Shown in pieces: positions 23,331 to 31,159 of a stretch of DNA of 64,000 nt. The translations under genes and the position numbers were made by a program. The DNA lies in the NCBI RefSeq assembly GCF_000196795.1, contig NC_014259.1:2790001-2854000 (forward strand), read 5' to 3'. The DNA is from Acinetobacter oleivorans DR1. Lineage in GTDB: Bacteria; Pseudomonadota; Gammaproteobacteria; Pseudomonadales; Moraxellaceae. The notes below the pieces were generated by a model, which ran no database searches, was not told the DNA's origin, and saw only the letters and a program-made list of their open reading frames with translations. Numbering within the stretch: position 1 is the stretch's first letter; each line of letters begins with the position of its first letter.

Positions 23331-23447
23331 ATGAACATTTTGAAGAAAAAAAATAAGGCCAGTTTTGTATTCTTTATTATTACTCTCTACTCTTTTATTG
23401 GGTTTGGCTTAGGTTTCATTATTTGGGAATACTTCTTAAAGGCCTAG
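23331..23447 (+). CDS. 38-residue small membrane protein
   Basis: A short gene, ATG 23331 to TAG 23447, product MNILKKKNKASFVFFIITLY... with one hydrophobic helix of about 22 residues (FVFFIITLYSFIGFGLGFII) after a strongly basic start, and a WEYFLKA end. A textbook ribosome site (GGAGG, 7 bases before the ATG) supports translation. The shape is that of single-pass inner-membrane micropeptides with an inside-positive N-terminus. It sits between the Lrp gene and the convergent ProC-like gene, 14 bases before the latter's stop codon. Function not known. Confidence 0.7.
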   Translation: MNILKKKNKASFVFFIITLYSFIGFGLGFIIWEYFLKA

Positions 23448-23461
23448 TTCGCTAAAAAGAG

Positions 23462-24271
23462 TTAACGAGCCTCAGAAATAATTTCTGAAGTAATTTCTTT
23501 GCTACGATGATATGCGGCCCTCATGGCTAAACGTATATCATCAGACACATTGCCTAATTCAAACATTTGTAAAGCAGATTCGGTAATCCCGTTGGCTAAA
23601 GTAACCTTTCCACATAACTCCGCTGGTGGAACATTACTTTTACGAATCATTTCGACTGCGCCAGTAGCTGCTTGAAGCGCAAGATCTAAGGCAAATTGTT
23701 TATCTAGGCCTAATGAAACACCCGTCTTAATCATGCTATCTAAAATATAGAAAAAGTAAGCTGGCCCTGAACCTGATAAAGCAATAATGGCATCACTTTG
23801 TGTTTCAGACGGCGCCCAAAAAGTCTGGCCCGTTGCAGAATACAAGGTTTCAATTAAGTCTTTATCAAGCTGGTCCATTTGCTCTGAAGCAATAAGCACG
23901 TGAGTGCCCGTATGCGTAAGCACAGGTGGATTTGAAATTACACGAACGATTTTCTTTGAACCTGTAAAACTGGATAGATGCGCAATATCAATCCCTGCCA
24001 TCATAGAAACAATAATCTTATTTGCTAACCATTTTTTAAACGGCGCAACTGTCTCTTTTAATTGTTTTGGGTCGAGTAACAACACAACAATGTCAGCTTT
24101 TTTTAAACCATTTTCTTTTTGCTTCAATGTCTGTGTATCATTAATTTTTTTCTCTTCAATCAAATGTATTTTTTCTTTTTGAAATCCTTTTAAAACTAAC
24201 CCTCCTATTAATGCTAAAGCTAAATTACTACTACCGATAAAGCAAATATTAGGATGTACTGCATTTAACAT
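23462..24271 (-). CDS. proC: Pyrroline-5-carboxylate reductase family protein
   Basis: The protein has 269 residues, about the family length. Fold landmarks are 'NICFIGSSNLALALIGGLVLKGF' at the N-terminus (usual GxGxMA nucleotide loop replaced by GSSNLA), 'ADIVVLLLDPKQL' and the C-terminal signature 'ALSGSGPAYFFYILDSMIKTGVSLGL' with 'LQAATGAVEMI'. ProC reduces pyrroline-5-carboxylate to proline with NAD(P)H. Because the Rossmann loop is atypical this could be a secondary copy rather than the biosynthetic enzyme, so the gene symbol is by family. Convergent with the small membrane protein. Confidence 0.8.
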   Translation of the reverse strand: MLNAVHPNICFIGSSNLALALIGGLVLKGFQKEKIHLIEEKKINDTQTLKQKENGLKKADIVVLLLDPKQLKETVAPFKKWLANKIIVSMMAGIDIAHLSSFTGSKKIVRVISNPPVLTHTGTHVLIASEQMDQLDKDLIETLYSATGQTFWAPSETQSDAIIALSGSGPAYFFYILDSMIKTGVSLGLDKQFALDLALQAATGAVEMIRKSNVPPAELCGKVTLANGITESALQMFELGNVSDDIRLAMRAAYHRSKEITSEIISEAR

Positions 24272-24370
24272 TTAAAATGTTTTCCTTTCTTAAGAGAGGC
24301 TTATAACAATGAATATTATCTATAGTTTAATTATGAATATTGAATTAATAATGACCGTCTGAATAAAGAA

Positions 24371-24402
24371 CCCACTTTAATAAAATATATTATTAAAGTG
24401 GG
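24371..24402. terminator. Hairpin between ProC-like gene and 24603 gene
   Basis: Perfect 13-bp stem CCCACTTTAATAA/TTATTAAAGTGGG with a 6-nt loop, followed on the plus strand by CGTTGTTTTATT. It lies in a 331-base gap where no gene is seen. It could terminate leftward or rightward transcripts, or shield a 3' end. Confidence 0.5.
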
Positions 24403-24602
24403 CGTTGTTTTATTTGCGCAATAAATAAAACTACTTTAACTTAAGCCTAATGTAGTAGTTTGGATAGTAAATACCACATATAAATTGTTTAAAGTATGTA
24501 AGTATTAGCATGATATTGTAAACAATCTACACTTAGAATTAAGTGAATATAAAAATAATTTAATTAAGCTTATAAAAGAGAGTCCTTATATAGTTAAGTT
24601 AT

Positions 24603-24842
24603 TTAAATACTTTCTTTTTTCTTCTTTAAAATACTCTCGGCTTTTCTTATTGCTTGATTTAAATCCATCTCTTCACACACCCAGAAGCTAAAAATTTGTC
24701 CAAACAAGTGGAAGTGTTGCCTAATATATTTAGAACTATTGTCTGAATAATGCTCTTCAACCTTAAAGAAATCATTATTGTTTTCTATTTTCTGACCGTC
24801 AAAAATACCGCCAATACAAATATCCATTTTAATACCATACAC
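24603..24842 (-). CDS. Hypothetical protein, 79 residues
   Basis: Small, acidic in the middle and very basic at the end (SILKKKKESI). It has a compact 'ICIGGIFDGQKIE' start that looks like a beta hairpin and 'FHLFGQIFSFWVCEEMDLNQAIRKAESIL', which could be an amphipathic helix. ATG 24842 or 24827 can start it. No recognised family. Phage-type small proteins have similar size, but there is no further evidence here. Confidence 0.55.
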   Translation of the reverse strand: MYGIKMDICIGGIFDGQKIENNNDFFKVEEHYSDNSSKYIRQHFHLFGQIFSFWVCEEMDLNQAIRKAESILKKKKESI

Positions 24843-24940
24843 CTAATTCGTTATATTTTAACATAAAAATTTAGAAGCACTTTGATGAGAGTATTTTTAT
24901 ACTTCTTTTTTTAAATATAAGTTGAATTAAAACTTATAAA

Positions 24941-24969
24941 AAACCCACAAGACTAAAGTGGGCTTTTTT
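24941..24969. terminator. Intrinsic terminator
   Basis: Stem AACCCAC/GTGGGCTT with a 9-nt loop, flanked by A-rich and T-rich sequence. It lies downstream of the cold-shock gene on the minus strand and fits as its terminator. Confidence 0.65.
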
Positions 24970-25043
24970 AAACTCTAATAAAATGCTTTAGACTTAAATA
25001 TATTTTATTTAAATAATATATTCAAATCAATTAAACGCTTTAT

Positions 25044-25259
25044 TTATGAGTTTTGAAGAATCACAATATTTGAAGCTTGAGGGCCTTTTTTACCTTGTAC
25101 TACGGTAAACTCAACACGTTGACCTTCTAATAGAACTTTAAAACCTTGTGTTTGAATATCAGTAAAATGAGCAAAAATATCTTTACCTTCATCAGTCACA
25201 ATAAAACCAAAACCTTTAGTTTCATTGAACCATTTTACTGTACCAGTACTAGTAGACAT
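25044..25259 (-). CDS. CspA-family cold-shock protein
   Basis: The protein has 71 residues and is a single OB-fold domain. RNP motifs are 'KGFGFI' (RNP1) and 'DIFAHF' (RNP2; usual VFVHF), with 'GTVKWFNETKGFGFI' at the start and 'GKKGPQASNI' at the end. These proteins bind single-stranded nucleic acid and keep RNA unfolded. Which paralogue this is (CspA, CspC, CspE type) cannot be decided. The region upstream (25260-25610) is AT-rich and could hold a long 5' leader, as in many csp genes; no other feature is seen there. Confidence 0.93.
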   Translation of the reverse strand: MSTSTGTVKWFNETKGFGFIVTDEGKDIFAHFTDIQTQGFKVLLEGQRVEFTVVQGKKGPQASNIVILQNS

Positions 25260-25610
25260 ATGTTATATCCTAAATCTTAAAATATTATAACTTATTATTG
25301 GGAAACCAATTTAACTAAAAAAATAGATGTCAAAAATTAAATATCTGAAGAAACCCAAGGATTATAAATATAAAACTGCGCAAATAGAAATTTATTATGA
25401 CAAGAATATTTTGTTAGTTATGCTCGATAATACACGCTTCATAAGCATTTGCAATCGATATTCAAAATAATTAAAGCAAGAAAAACTCTACCCACTCCCC
25501 GATTCATCTTTCACATTGATTTAATTAAGATTCCTTTCAATTAAAAGTCAAATTTTGTTTCATTTTAATCGAAAGAAGTCCCATATCAGTGCTATTTCCC
25601 TATAAAACCA
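25260..25610. other. AT-rich space upstream of the cold-shock gene
   Basis: No gene or clear RNA is seen. It should contain the csp promoter and leader. A TTGTTAGTTATGCTCGATAATA stretch near 25408-25432 resembles a promoter on the plus strand, but nothing downstream supports it. Confidence 0.4.
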
Positions 25611-26543
25611 TCAATAAAATTTCTTTTCACCAGCAGGGCGCGTCTTAAAGCGTCGATGGAACCACATGTATTGCGTAGGGGCAATACGAATTTGATTCTC
25701 AATAATCTTATTGACTCTTTCAGCATCACTCACTTCACATCCACTTGGAAAATTTTCTAATTTAGGTTCCACGAGAACGTGATATTGAGGGTTTCTAATA
25801 TCGCCACTTCTATAAAAGTATAAAGGTACTGCTGCTGCTTTTGAGATATCCATCAATCTACGGTGAGCGGTCACGGTAGCCGCCTGTATTCCGAAAAATG
25901 AGGCCATTACACCTTGTTTTAAGCCAAAGTCCTGATCTGGGCTATACCATATGGCATGACCATGTTTAAGGTTCTGGATAAGTCCACGCATGTTGTCTCG
26001 AGCAATCTGGTTTTTATAGACTCTTGCGCGGCTGCGATGAATTAGAAAATCTAAAAAGGGATTATTTTGTGGTCTGTAAACCACGTCCATATTAAAAAAT
26101 AAGGTACAAGCTGCTCCACCAGCGTCTAAAAGCGTACTATGAGTGCCTAATAGTAGTACGCCATTCTCCTGATTATTTGTTAAATTCTCTAATCCATCTA
26201 TGTGAACACGGCTTTTAAACCAGTTTGGACTGTACCAAGCATTTAAGGCTTCAAATACACCAGTGAGAGTATCTACAAAAACCTGTTTGGCTTTCACCTC
26301 AATTTGCATAGGTGTTTTTTCAGGAAAGCATGCTTCTAAATTACGTAATGTTGTTTTTCTTCTTGAACCTAAAGATTTCCATGCTATTTTTGATAAAAGA
26401 TCGGCAAGACGCCATTGAATTGCCCAAGGTAACATCGCAAAACACATCAGAATAAATGCTAAAAACCATATACCCCAATATTTAAACGATAAAAAGGAAA
26501 ATCGAAATTCGCCAGATTTAAACTGCCGTTCTTTTTTCGTCAT
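25611..26543 (-). CDS. Lipid A biosynthesis acyltransferase family (LpxL/LpxM-like)
   Basis: The protein has 310 residues with an N-terminal membrane anchor (WGIWFLAFILMCFAMLPWAIQW, about 24-45). The catalytic HxxxxD motif appears in 'LLLGTHSTLLDAGG' (H-S-T-L-L-D). Later segments 'VVYRPQNNPFLDFLIHRSRA' and 'IWYSPDQDFGLKQGVMASFFG' (the family's 'pDq..g...g..v.FfG' block) and 'TQYMWFHRRFKTRP' at the end are typical. It transfers a secondary acyl chain to Kdo-lipid A (or a precursor) at the inner face of the inner membrane. Whether it is the LpxL or LpxM type is not clear. Monocistronic. Confidence 0.88.
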   Translation of the reverse strand: MTKKERQFKSGEFRFSFLSFKYWGIWFLAFILMCFAMLPWAIQWRLADLLSKIAWKSLGSRRKTTLRNLEACFPEKTPMQIEVKAKQVFVDTLTGVFEALNAWYSPNWFKSRVHIDGLENLTNNQENGVLLLGTHSTLLDAGGAACTLFFNMDVVYRPQNNPFLDFLIHRSRARVYKNQIARDNMRGLIQNLKHGHAIWYSPDQDFGLKQGVMASFFGIQAATVTAHRRLMDISKAAAVPLYFYRSGDIRNPQYHVLVEPKLENFPSGCEVSDAERVNKIIENQIRIAPTQYMWFHRRFKTRPAGEKKFY

Positions 26544-26781
26544 GCTGTATATTTCTTGAGGTATAGGTTTAGCATACTAACACCCCCTGCTGTTGGGGTT
26601 GTATGTTTATGTTGCTTTGAGTAATAAGCTTTTTATTACCCTATCTATTTATCGAAATGCATATTTTAAACATTTAATCTACTTAAGGCTTAAATATACA
26701 TAACTGTCTGTATACATAACTTATTTTCTCATTTAAAGTAATCGCATAATCTTGTCTCATTGATAAATAGGATATATCAGC

Positions 26782-27399
26782 GTGAGCGGTCTTTTAGTCT
26801 TTATAACAATTGCATTTCTTACTCTCTTAAGCCCCGGACCTGGCGTTTTATTTACTGTCACAAATTCAATCAATTATGGTGTTAAAACTGCTCTATTCGG
26901 TATTAGCGGCTTAATCATTGGTATGTTTGTAATTGCTGTAATTTCCGCTAGTGGTGTAGGTCTTATTATTACCAGCAACCCAACTATTTTTACGGTTTTA
27001 AAATTTATTGGTGCATTTTATTTAATGTATCTTGGATATAAAAATTTCAGCAAAAAAACGCCATCGCAAGATTTAATCACTGATCAACAAAGCGATAAAA
27101 ATGTAAGTAAATCGAGACTCTTTTATCAAGGCCTACTTGCATCTTTGCTTAACCCTAAAACAATCGTATTTTTTATTGCTCTATTCCCTCAATTTATTGA
27201 TATCAAGAAAGAAATTTTAACTCAGTTTTTAGTTCTATCTTTAACCTTTTGTTTTATTGGATTTTTAATTCATTTGGTCTATGCAAATTTCTCTTCAATT
27301 TTTAAAGAAAAGATGTTGGCTGGAAATAATTTTTCTATACTCAATAAAATTAGCGGTGCTATTTTCTTTCTTCTTGCCGTTTTACTTATTGCACAATAA
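26782..27399 (+). CDS. LysE/RhtB-family amino-acid exporter
   Basis: The protein has 205 residues, first codon GTG (a weak AGGATAT site 9 bases upstream). About six membrane helices. Family signature at the N-terminus 'FLTLLSPGPGVLFTVTNSINYG' (SPGP), then 'KFIGAFYLMYLGYKNF' (helix 2-3 loop) and 'GLLASLLNPKTIVFFIALFPQF' (NPK motif). Exports amino acids or similar compounds across the inner membrane. Substrate unknown. A second LysE member lies at 33074-33673. Confidence 0.85.
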   Translation: MSGLLVFITIAFLTLLSPGPGVLFTVTNSINYGVKTALFGISGLIIGMFVIAVISASGVGLIITSNPTIFTVLKFIGAFYLMYLGYKNFSKKTPSQDLITDQQSDKNVSKSRLFYQGLLASLLNPKTIVFFIALFPQFIDIKKEILTQFLVLSLTFCFIGFLIHLVYANFSSIFKEKMLAGNNFSILNKISGAIFFLLAVLLIAQ

Positions 27400-27422
27400 A
27401 TCATTACTCGACATATGATTAT

Positions 27423-27456
27423 TTGAAAAGCCTCAACTCATGGTTAGGCTTTTCAA
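27423..27456. terminator. Bidirectional intrinsic terminator
   Basis: Perfect 11-bp stem TTGAAAAGCCT/AGGCTTTTCAA, 12-nt loop, between the LysE gene and the convergent endolysin gene. Confidence 0.75.
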
Positions 27457-27496
27457 GTCTTTTGTCTATTAACATATTTTTATCTAACTACAATTT

Positions 27497-28042
27497 TTAC
27501 AACGCTACCCTGTTTAAGATCCATCCATAAAAGAAGTCTTCGTAATTTGGGTTCTTCTCTGTAATTTCGATATAGTGCTGCCCTTGCATAATATTTAAAA
27601 CGCGTAGTAAGACCGTTTCTCCGTCTTTATTACGCCTGTTCAAATATGTACTCAGTGCTTGAATAGTGAGAGGTCCATATTGACCATCTAAGGTAAGATT
27701 TGGCCAGCCCTCCTCACCCTGCTTATTTAGCAGATTTAGAGCACGTTGTAATAAAGGTTTAGCAAAGTTGACTCCACAATTTATAGCCGTATCAAGTAAC
27801 TCTTCTGCAATAGCAGGGCTAATTTTATTGATCTGGTCAAATTGGGGTTCAAACCAATATTGTTGTTTATAAATAGACTTGGCCACAGCTAAAGGTAAAT
27901 CTCTCATATCACCTTGATATCCGTTTGATCGAGCGACTGCCTCGGTAATGCCAAATTTGGTGGCATGCCCATGGTCTGATGGATGATTAATATATCCACC
28001 TTCTCTGTCTATGATTGCTTCTAAGTATTGGTCAATATTCAT
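27497..28042 (-). CDS. Phage-type endolysin, glycoside hydrolase family 108 muramidase
   Basis: The protein has 181 residues. Catalytic glutamate in 'IIDREGGYINHPSDHGHATKFGIT' (E-G-G-Y motif, residue 14) at the N-terminus. The C-terminal half (LDGQYGPLTIQALSTYLNRR) is the PG_binding_3 peptidoglycan-binding domain. No signal peptide, so release of the enzyme would need a holin, and one is encoded just upstream (29-base gap). Belongs to a prophage relic with a repressor but no structural genes in this window. Cuts the glycan chain of the cell wall during lysis. Confidence 0.88.
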   Translation of the reverse strand: MNIDQYLEAIIDREGGYINHPSDHGHATKFGITEAVARSNGYQGDMRDLPLAVAKSIYKQQYWFEPQFDQINKISPAIAEELLDTAINCGVNFAKPLLQRALNLLNKQGEEGWPNLTLDGQYGPLTIQALSTYLNRRNKDGETVLLRVLNIMQGQHYIEITEKNPNYEDFFYGWILNRVAL

Positions 28043-28071
28043 TTTATTTTACCTATATCATTGAAACTGTT

Positions 28072-28464
28072 TTAGCTATTTTGCAGATCATCTTTCGCTT
28101 TTTTTAAGTCTTTGATGACTTCCACAATCGTTTTCCCTTCTTGTTTATTGATGAAATTAAATATCCATCTCACAATCGCCCAGCCCGGCAAACCGCAAAT
28201 AAAGAAGAATCCACATAGTGTGATCATTCCCCAAATATCCGATACCCATTCATGTAAATTCCATTTCATGATAATAAATGAGCCACCCGTTAAGCTTGAA
28301 ACGACTGTGCATATCAGCCCAACAATCCATTCTTGTGGTGAGCGAGGAAAACGCATCATCAACACGACTGCCACAACTAAGCTGACTGCTAAAGCCACCA
28401 TAATTGCGATGCTATAAAAATCTAAAAATGTGGCTAAACCACTCATTGGAACTGTTTTCATCAT
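28072..28464 (-). CDS. Holin-like phage membrane protein
   Basis: The protein has 130 residues with three predicted membrane segments (FYSIAIMVALAVSLVVAVVLMM, WIVGLICTVVSSLTGGSFIIM and MITLCGFFFICGLPGWAIVRWIF) and a charged C-terminus (KDLKKAKDDLQNS), the shape of a class I holin. Next to the endolysin gene, in the same direction, which is the typical lysis-module order. Pore formation is inferred. Two start ATGs are adjacent at the N-terminus. Confidence 0.7.
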   Translation of the reverse strand: MMKTVPMSGLATFLDFYSIAIMVALAVSLVVAVVLMMRFPRSPQEWIVGLICTVVSSLTGGSFIIMKWNLHEWVSDIWGMITLCGFFFICGLPGWAIVRWIFNFINKQEGKTIVEVIKDLKKAKDDLQNS

Positions 28465-28671
28465 CTTGTCCTGCTTTAAAGGGTAAAACTTGAAAACTCG
28501 CTATTCTTAATCGCTTGTTGTTTTTCAGGTTTCATCAATACCCTTAGTTTTCTTTATTACAGTCAATAAAAAACACTAACGCTTTTTTAACCGCGCTAAA
28601 TTGCAAGACGAACTGATCCTTGACCCCATATTTCAGGGGTCCAAGAAAGAATGTTTGTATGCTAAAGCCTG

Positions 28672-28926
28672 TTAGTGTGCACTGTTTAAGGCTTGTTCAA
28701 TCAACTCAATCACGGTGATTGCACCTATCGCTTTTTGCATTGAGACTTGATCATCGAATTCGAATGCATCATCTTCAAGCTCACTTGCAATTAGCTTTGC
28801 CTCTTCAAGCGCCCTTTTTATTTTTTGTACCTTGTATTTGTTTACGTCTTTTGCAATTGTCGGGACATATCCTCCACGTTTTGCATTTTTAAGTTGTTTA
28901 GCTCTGTTCTGCATTGCTGTAGTCAT
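28672..28926 (-). CDS. Hypothetical phage-associated protein, 84 residues
   Basis: Basic N-terminus (MTTAMQNRAKQLKNAKRGGYV) followed by acidic helices (ALEEAKLIASELEDDAFEFDD). The last part 'KAIGAITVIELIEQALNSAH' is a hydrophobic-faced helix. No recognised domain. Good size for a small phage protein; it lies in the gap between the lysis genes and the repressor. The ribosome site GGAGATAGTGA precedes the ATG. A 6-bp GACCCC/GGGGTC hairpin lies just after the gene at 28622-28641. Confidence 0.6.
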   Translation of the reverse strand: MTTAMQNRAKQLKNAKRGGYVPTIAKDVNKYKVQKIKRALEEAKLIASELEDDAFEFDDQVSMQKAIGAITVIELIEQALNSAH

Positions 28927-29291
28927 TCACTATCTCCAACTCACACGTTTAATAAGGCATCTTTATCGTTTGTTATTCTTGAAGTTTTGATCCATTCTTT
29001 GAGCAATATAGCGAAGCTATGACTACAAATGTGTGTTCAAAACGTTTCATCTGGTACAACAAACCTAAAGAACTAAACGGTATGCATTTAAAGCATTCAT
29101 TTAAAAGTAGATATTCCTTTTTCTAAAATTGTAAAAAAGTATGAAAGCGCTTACTTTTACGCTTTTTTCGAACTTTAATTTTTTGACCAAAAAGTTCAAA
29201 TAAGACTTTGCCGTATATCGGAAACTTTTGTTACGACTCACAATCTTTGCTAAATTCTTCATGTTCTTGATACCCTTTATCGACGAACATT

Positions 29292-29322
29292 AAGCCTGAT
29301 CCACGGAATCGGGCTTTTTTTT
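29292..29322 (+). terminator. Intrinsic terminator upstream of the repressor region
   Basis: Stem AAGCCTGAT/ATCGGGCTT (one G-T pair) followed by seven or more T. The 360 bases before it (28927-29291) have no gene, so a short RNA ending here is possible. Otherwise the region 28927-29595 contains only the operators listed. Confidence 0.6.
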
Positions 29323-29502
29323 ATTCCATTTTTTGTTTTGATAGCCTATCTGTAAATAATAATTGAGCTATCTCCCTTCTATTTTGCCTCCTCTAGAAAC
29401 AAAATAAATTTAGCTTTCATCTCAACATGCTGATAATTCAATAAATAGTGGTTCAAATACGATTTAAACTTAATCTATTCATCTGAAGATATAACTGATA
29501 TT

Positions 29503-29563
29503 ATAACTATAGTTATTATTAGTCAATAACTATAGTTGTTTTACTCGATATAACTTTAGTTAT
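29503..29563. promoter_or_regulatory. Three phased near-palindromic operators before the CI-like gene
   Basis: ATAACTATAGTTAT (29503-29516), ATAACTATAGTTGT (29526-29539) and ATAACTTTAGTTAT (29550-29563) recur with start-to-start spacing of 23 and 24 bases. A half-site is seen at 29491. The set sits 33-93 bases before the repressor ATG and looks like a phage OR-type triplet. Confidence 0.7.
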
Positions 29564-29595
29564 ATATTTGTTATAAGTTTGCTGGTGTAACCGTT

Positions 29596-30267
29596 ATGGC
29601 TCTTAAAGACCGTTTAAAAGATTCTAGAATTAAAGCCAAAAAAACTCAGGCTGAAGTCGCTGAGGCTGTAAAAATGTCTCAGCCGGCCTATCAAGCTTTA
29701 GAGTCTGGCAAAAATTTAAAATCTGCGTTTCTTCCACTCATTGCCCAGTTTTTAGGTGTAGATGGTTATTGGTTAACGACTGGAAATACAGAAGATGCTT
29801 TTAGAGAAAGTGATGTATTTAGCCCTACAGTTGTGAGTGCTGAATCCACCGATCAATATGCTTGGATTGAAGTGGTAGAAGCTAGTTTTTCGTGTGGTAC
29901 TGGTGAGTCTATTGAGTTCCACTTCGATGCAATTAATGGGAAAATCCCTTTCCCTGCTTCATTCTTTAAAGAAAAACGGGTTGCTCAAGATTGCATGCGT
30001 ATTATCAAAGCTAAAGGCGATAGTATGACAGACTACATTAAAGATGGAGATCTGGTTGGTATTGATATCTCTCAAACTGAAGTCATTGATGGCGAGATTT
30101 ATGCGGTTTACTTTGCAGGGGAAGGAATGATTAAGCAAATTTTTAAAGAAGCGGATGGCTCTTTAATTTTGCATAGTTTGAATGAAAAATTTAGAGACCG
30201 CCGTGTAACCGAAGAAAATGGAAAGAACTTTAAGGTCATGGGCCGTCAATTTTGGCGAGCGGGTTAA
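29596..30267 (+). CDS. CI/LexA-like repressor (XRE HTH plus S24 peptidase)
   Basis: The protein has 223 residues. The XRE helix-turn-helix spans about 8-65 (TQAEVAEAVKMSQPAYQALESG). The S24 autopeptidase domain spans about 100-220, with the catalytic serine in 'IIKAKGDSMTDYIKDGD' (GDSM) and the lysine in 'YFAGEGMIKQIF'. A Cys-Gly pair in 'FSCGTGE' just before the peptidase is a likely cleavage bond, as in P22-type repressors. Self-cleavage would follow RecA activation after DNA damage. It sits behind three operators and belongs to a prophage remnant with the lysis genes to its left. A full prophage is not present. Confidence 0.88.
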   Translation: MALKDRLKDSRIKAKKTQAEVAEAVKMSQPAYQALESGKNLKSAFLPLIAQFLGVDGYWLTTGNTEDAFRESDVFSPTVVSAESTDQYAWIEVVEASFSCGTGESIEFHFDAINGKIPFPASFFKEKRVAQDCMRIIKAKGDSMTDYIKDGDLVGIDISQTEVIDGEIYAVYFAGEGMIKQIFKEADGSLILHSLNEKFRDRRVTEENGKNFKVMGRQFWRAG

Positions 30268-30360
30268 GATTGTTATAAATATAATTAAAATAATAATTCT
30301 ATCAATTTAATACGTTTTTGCTTTTTATAACTTTAATTGTTTATTATCCATATAGATATA

Positions 30361-30396
30361 AAAAAACCTATCTCTTTTAAAGGAGATAGGTTTTTT
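30361..30396. terminator. Bidirectional intrinsic terminator
   Basis: Stem AAAAACCTATCTC/GAGATAGGTTTTT with an 8-nt loop, between the repressor gene and the convergent small gene at 30419. Confidence 0.85.
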
Positions 30397-30418
30397 AGCT
30401 TTAGCGCCAAGCATTTTA

Positions 30419-30652
30419 TCAACAATACGTCGTTAAACGATAAAGCTGATTAAATCCAGCATAAAAGCTTTTACCATCTTGGTTTAATTCGATTTCTTCA
30501 CCAGATTGAAGTTGAATTTTCTTACCAACTTCGACCCAACGATAACCATCTTGAGAGTTTTGCTTACGCACATGAGGAACGATCCTCACATTAATCTCAT
30601 TGCCATTTACGGATGTGGCAATATGCCACTCATTTACTATATTCACAATCAT
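30419..30652 (-). CDS. Hypothetical protein, 77 residues
   Basis: Beta-rich composition with alternating polar and hydrophobic residues (WHIATSVNGNEINVRIVPHVR and KKIQLQSGEEIELNQDG). No signal peptide, no membrane segment, no known domain. Overall layout could be a small beta barrel. It lies between the repressor and tRNA-fMet. Confidence 0.6.
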   Translation of the reverse strand: MIVNIVNEWHIATSVNGNEINVRIVPHVRKQNSQDGYRWVEVGKKIQLQSGEEIELNQDGKSFYAGFNQLYRLTTYC

Positions 30653-30826
30653 TCACTCATCACTGAGCTCATGTGATTTAACGGTATTTAATTAGAACGC
30701 TAGATTTAAGGTATGGACAGTCCGTCTAGAATTTAATATTTAGCTTTATATTGGGTTATTTATAAGCTAATTGCTTTTCATAATTTTCGCATTATGAAAA
30801 GTGGTACATCACAGAGCATAATATTT

Positions 30827-30903
<77 letters not shown>

Positions 30904-31159
30904 ATTGGAAGTAAGCTTTATACGCTCATATATTTCATAAAGCAAACTTTATTTTTTAATCGGTTGTAATTATTAAGAATTATCTTTTTATTAATTTTTC
31001 ATTTTAACCGTTTGGTCTAAATAACTCTATCAATTTCCAATTTTTAATTCTTTAAATTGTTGTATTTATTTTAAATAGAACCCGATATTCATAGACAGCA
31101 ATTGCCTTGGTTGGATGGCTTTTATACTATCTAGGTTGGTCCTTTAATGTTTAGTTCGT

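Noticed and set aside
27497..30267. Complete prophage
   Set aside because: Only lysis genes, a small protein and a repressor are present; no capsid, tail, terminase or integrase is seen.
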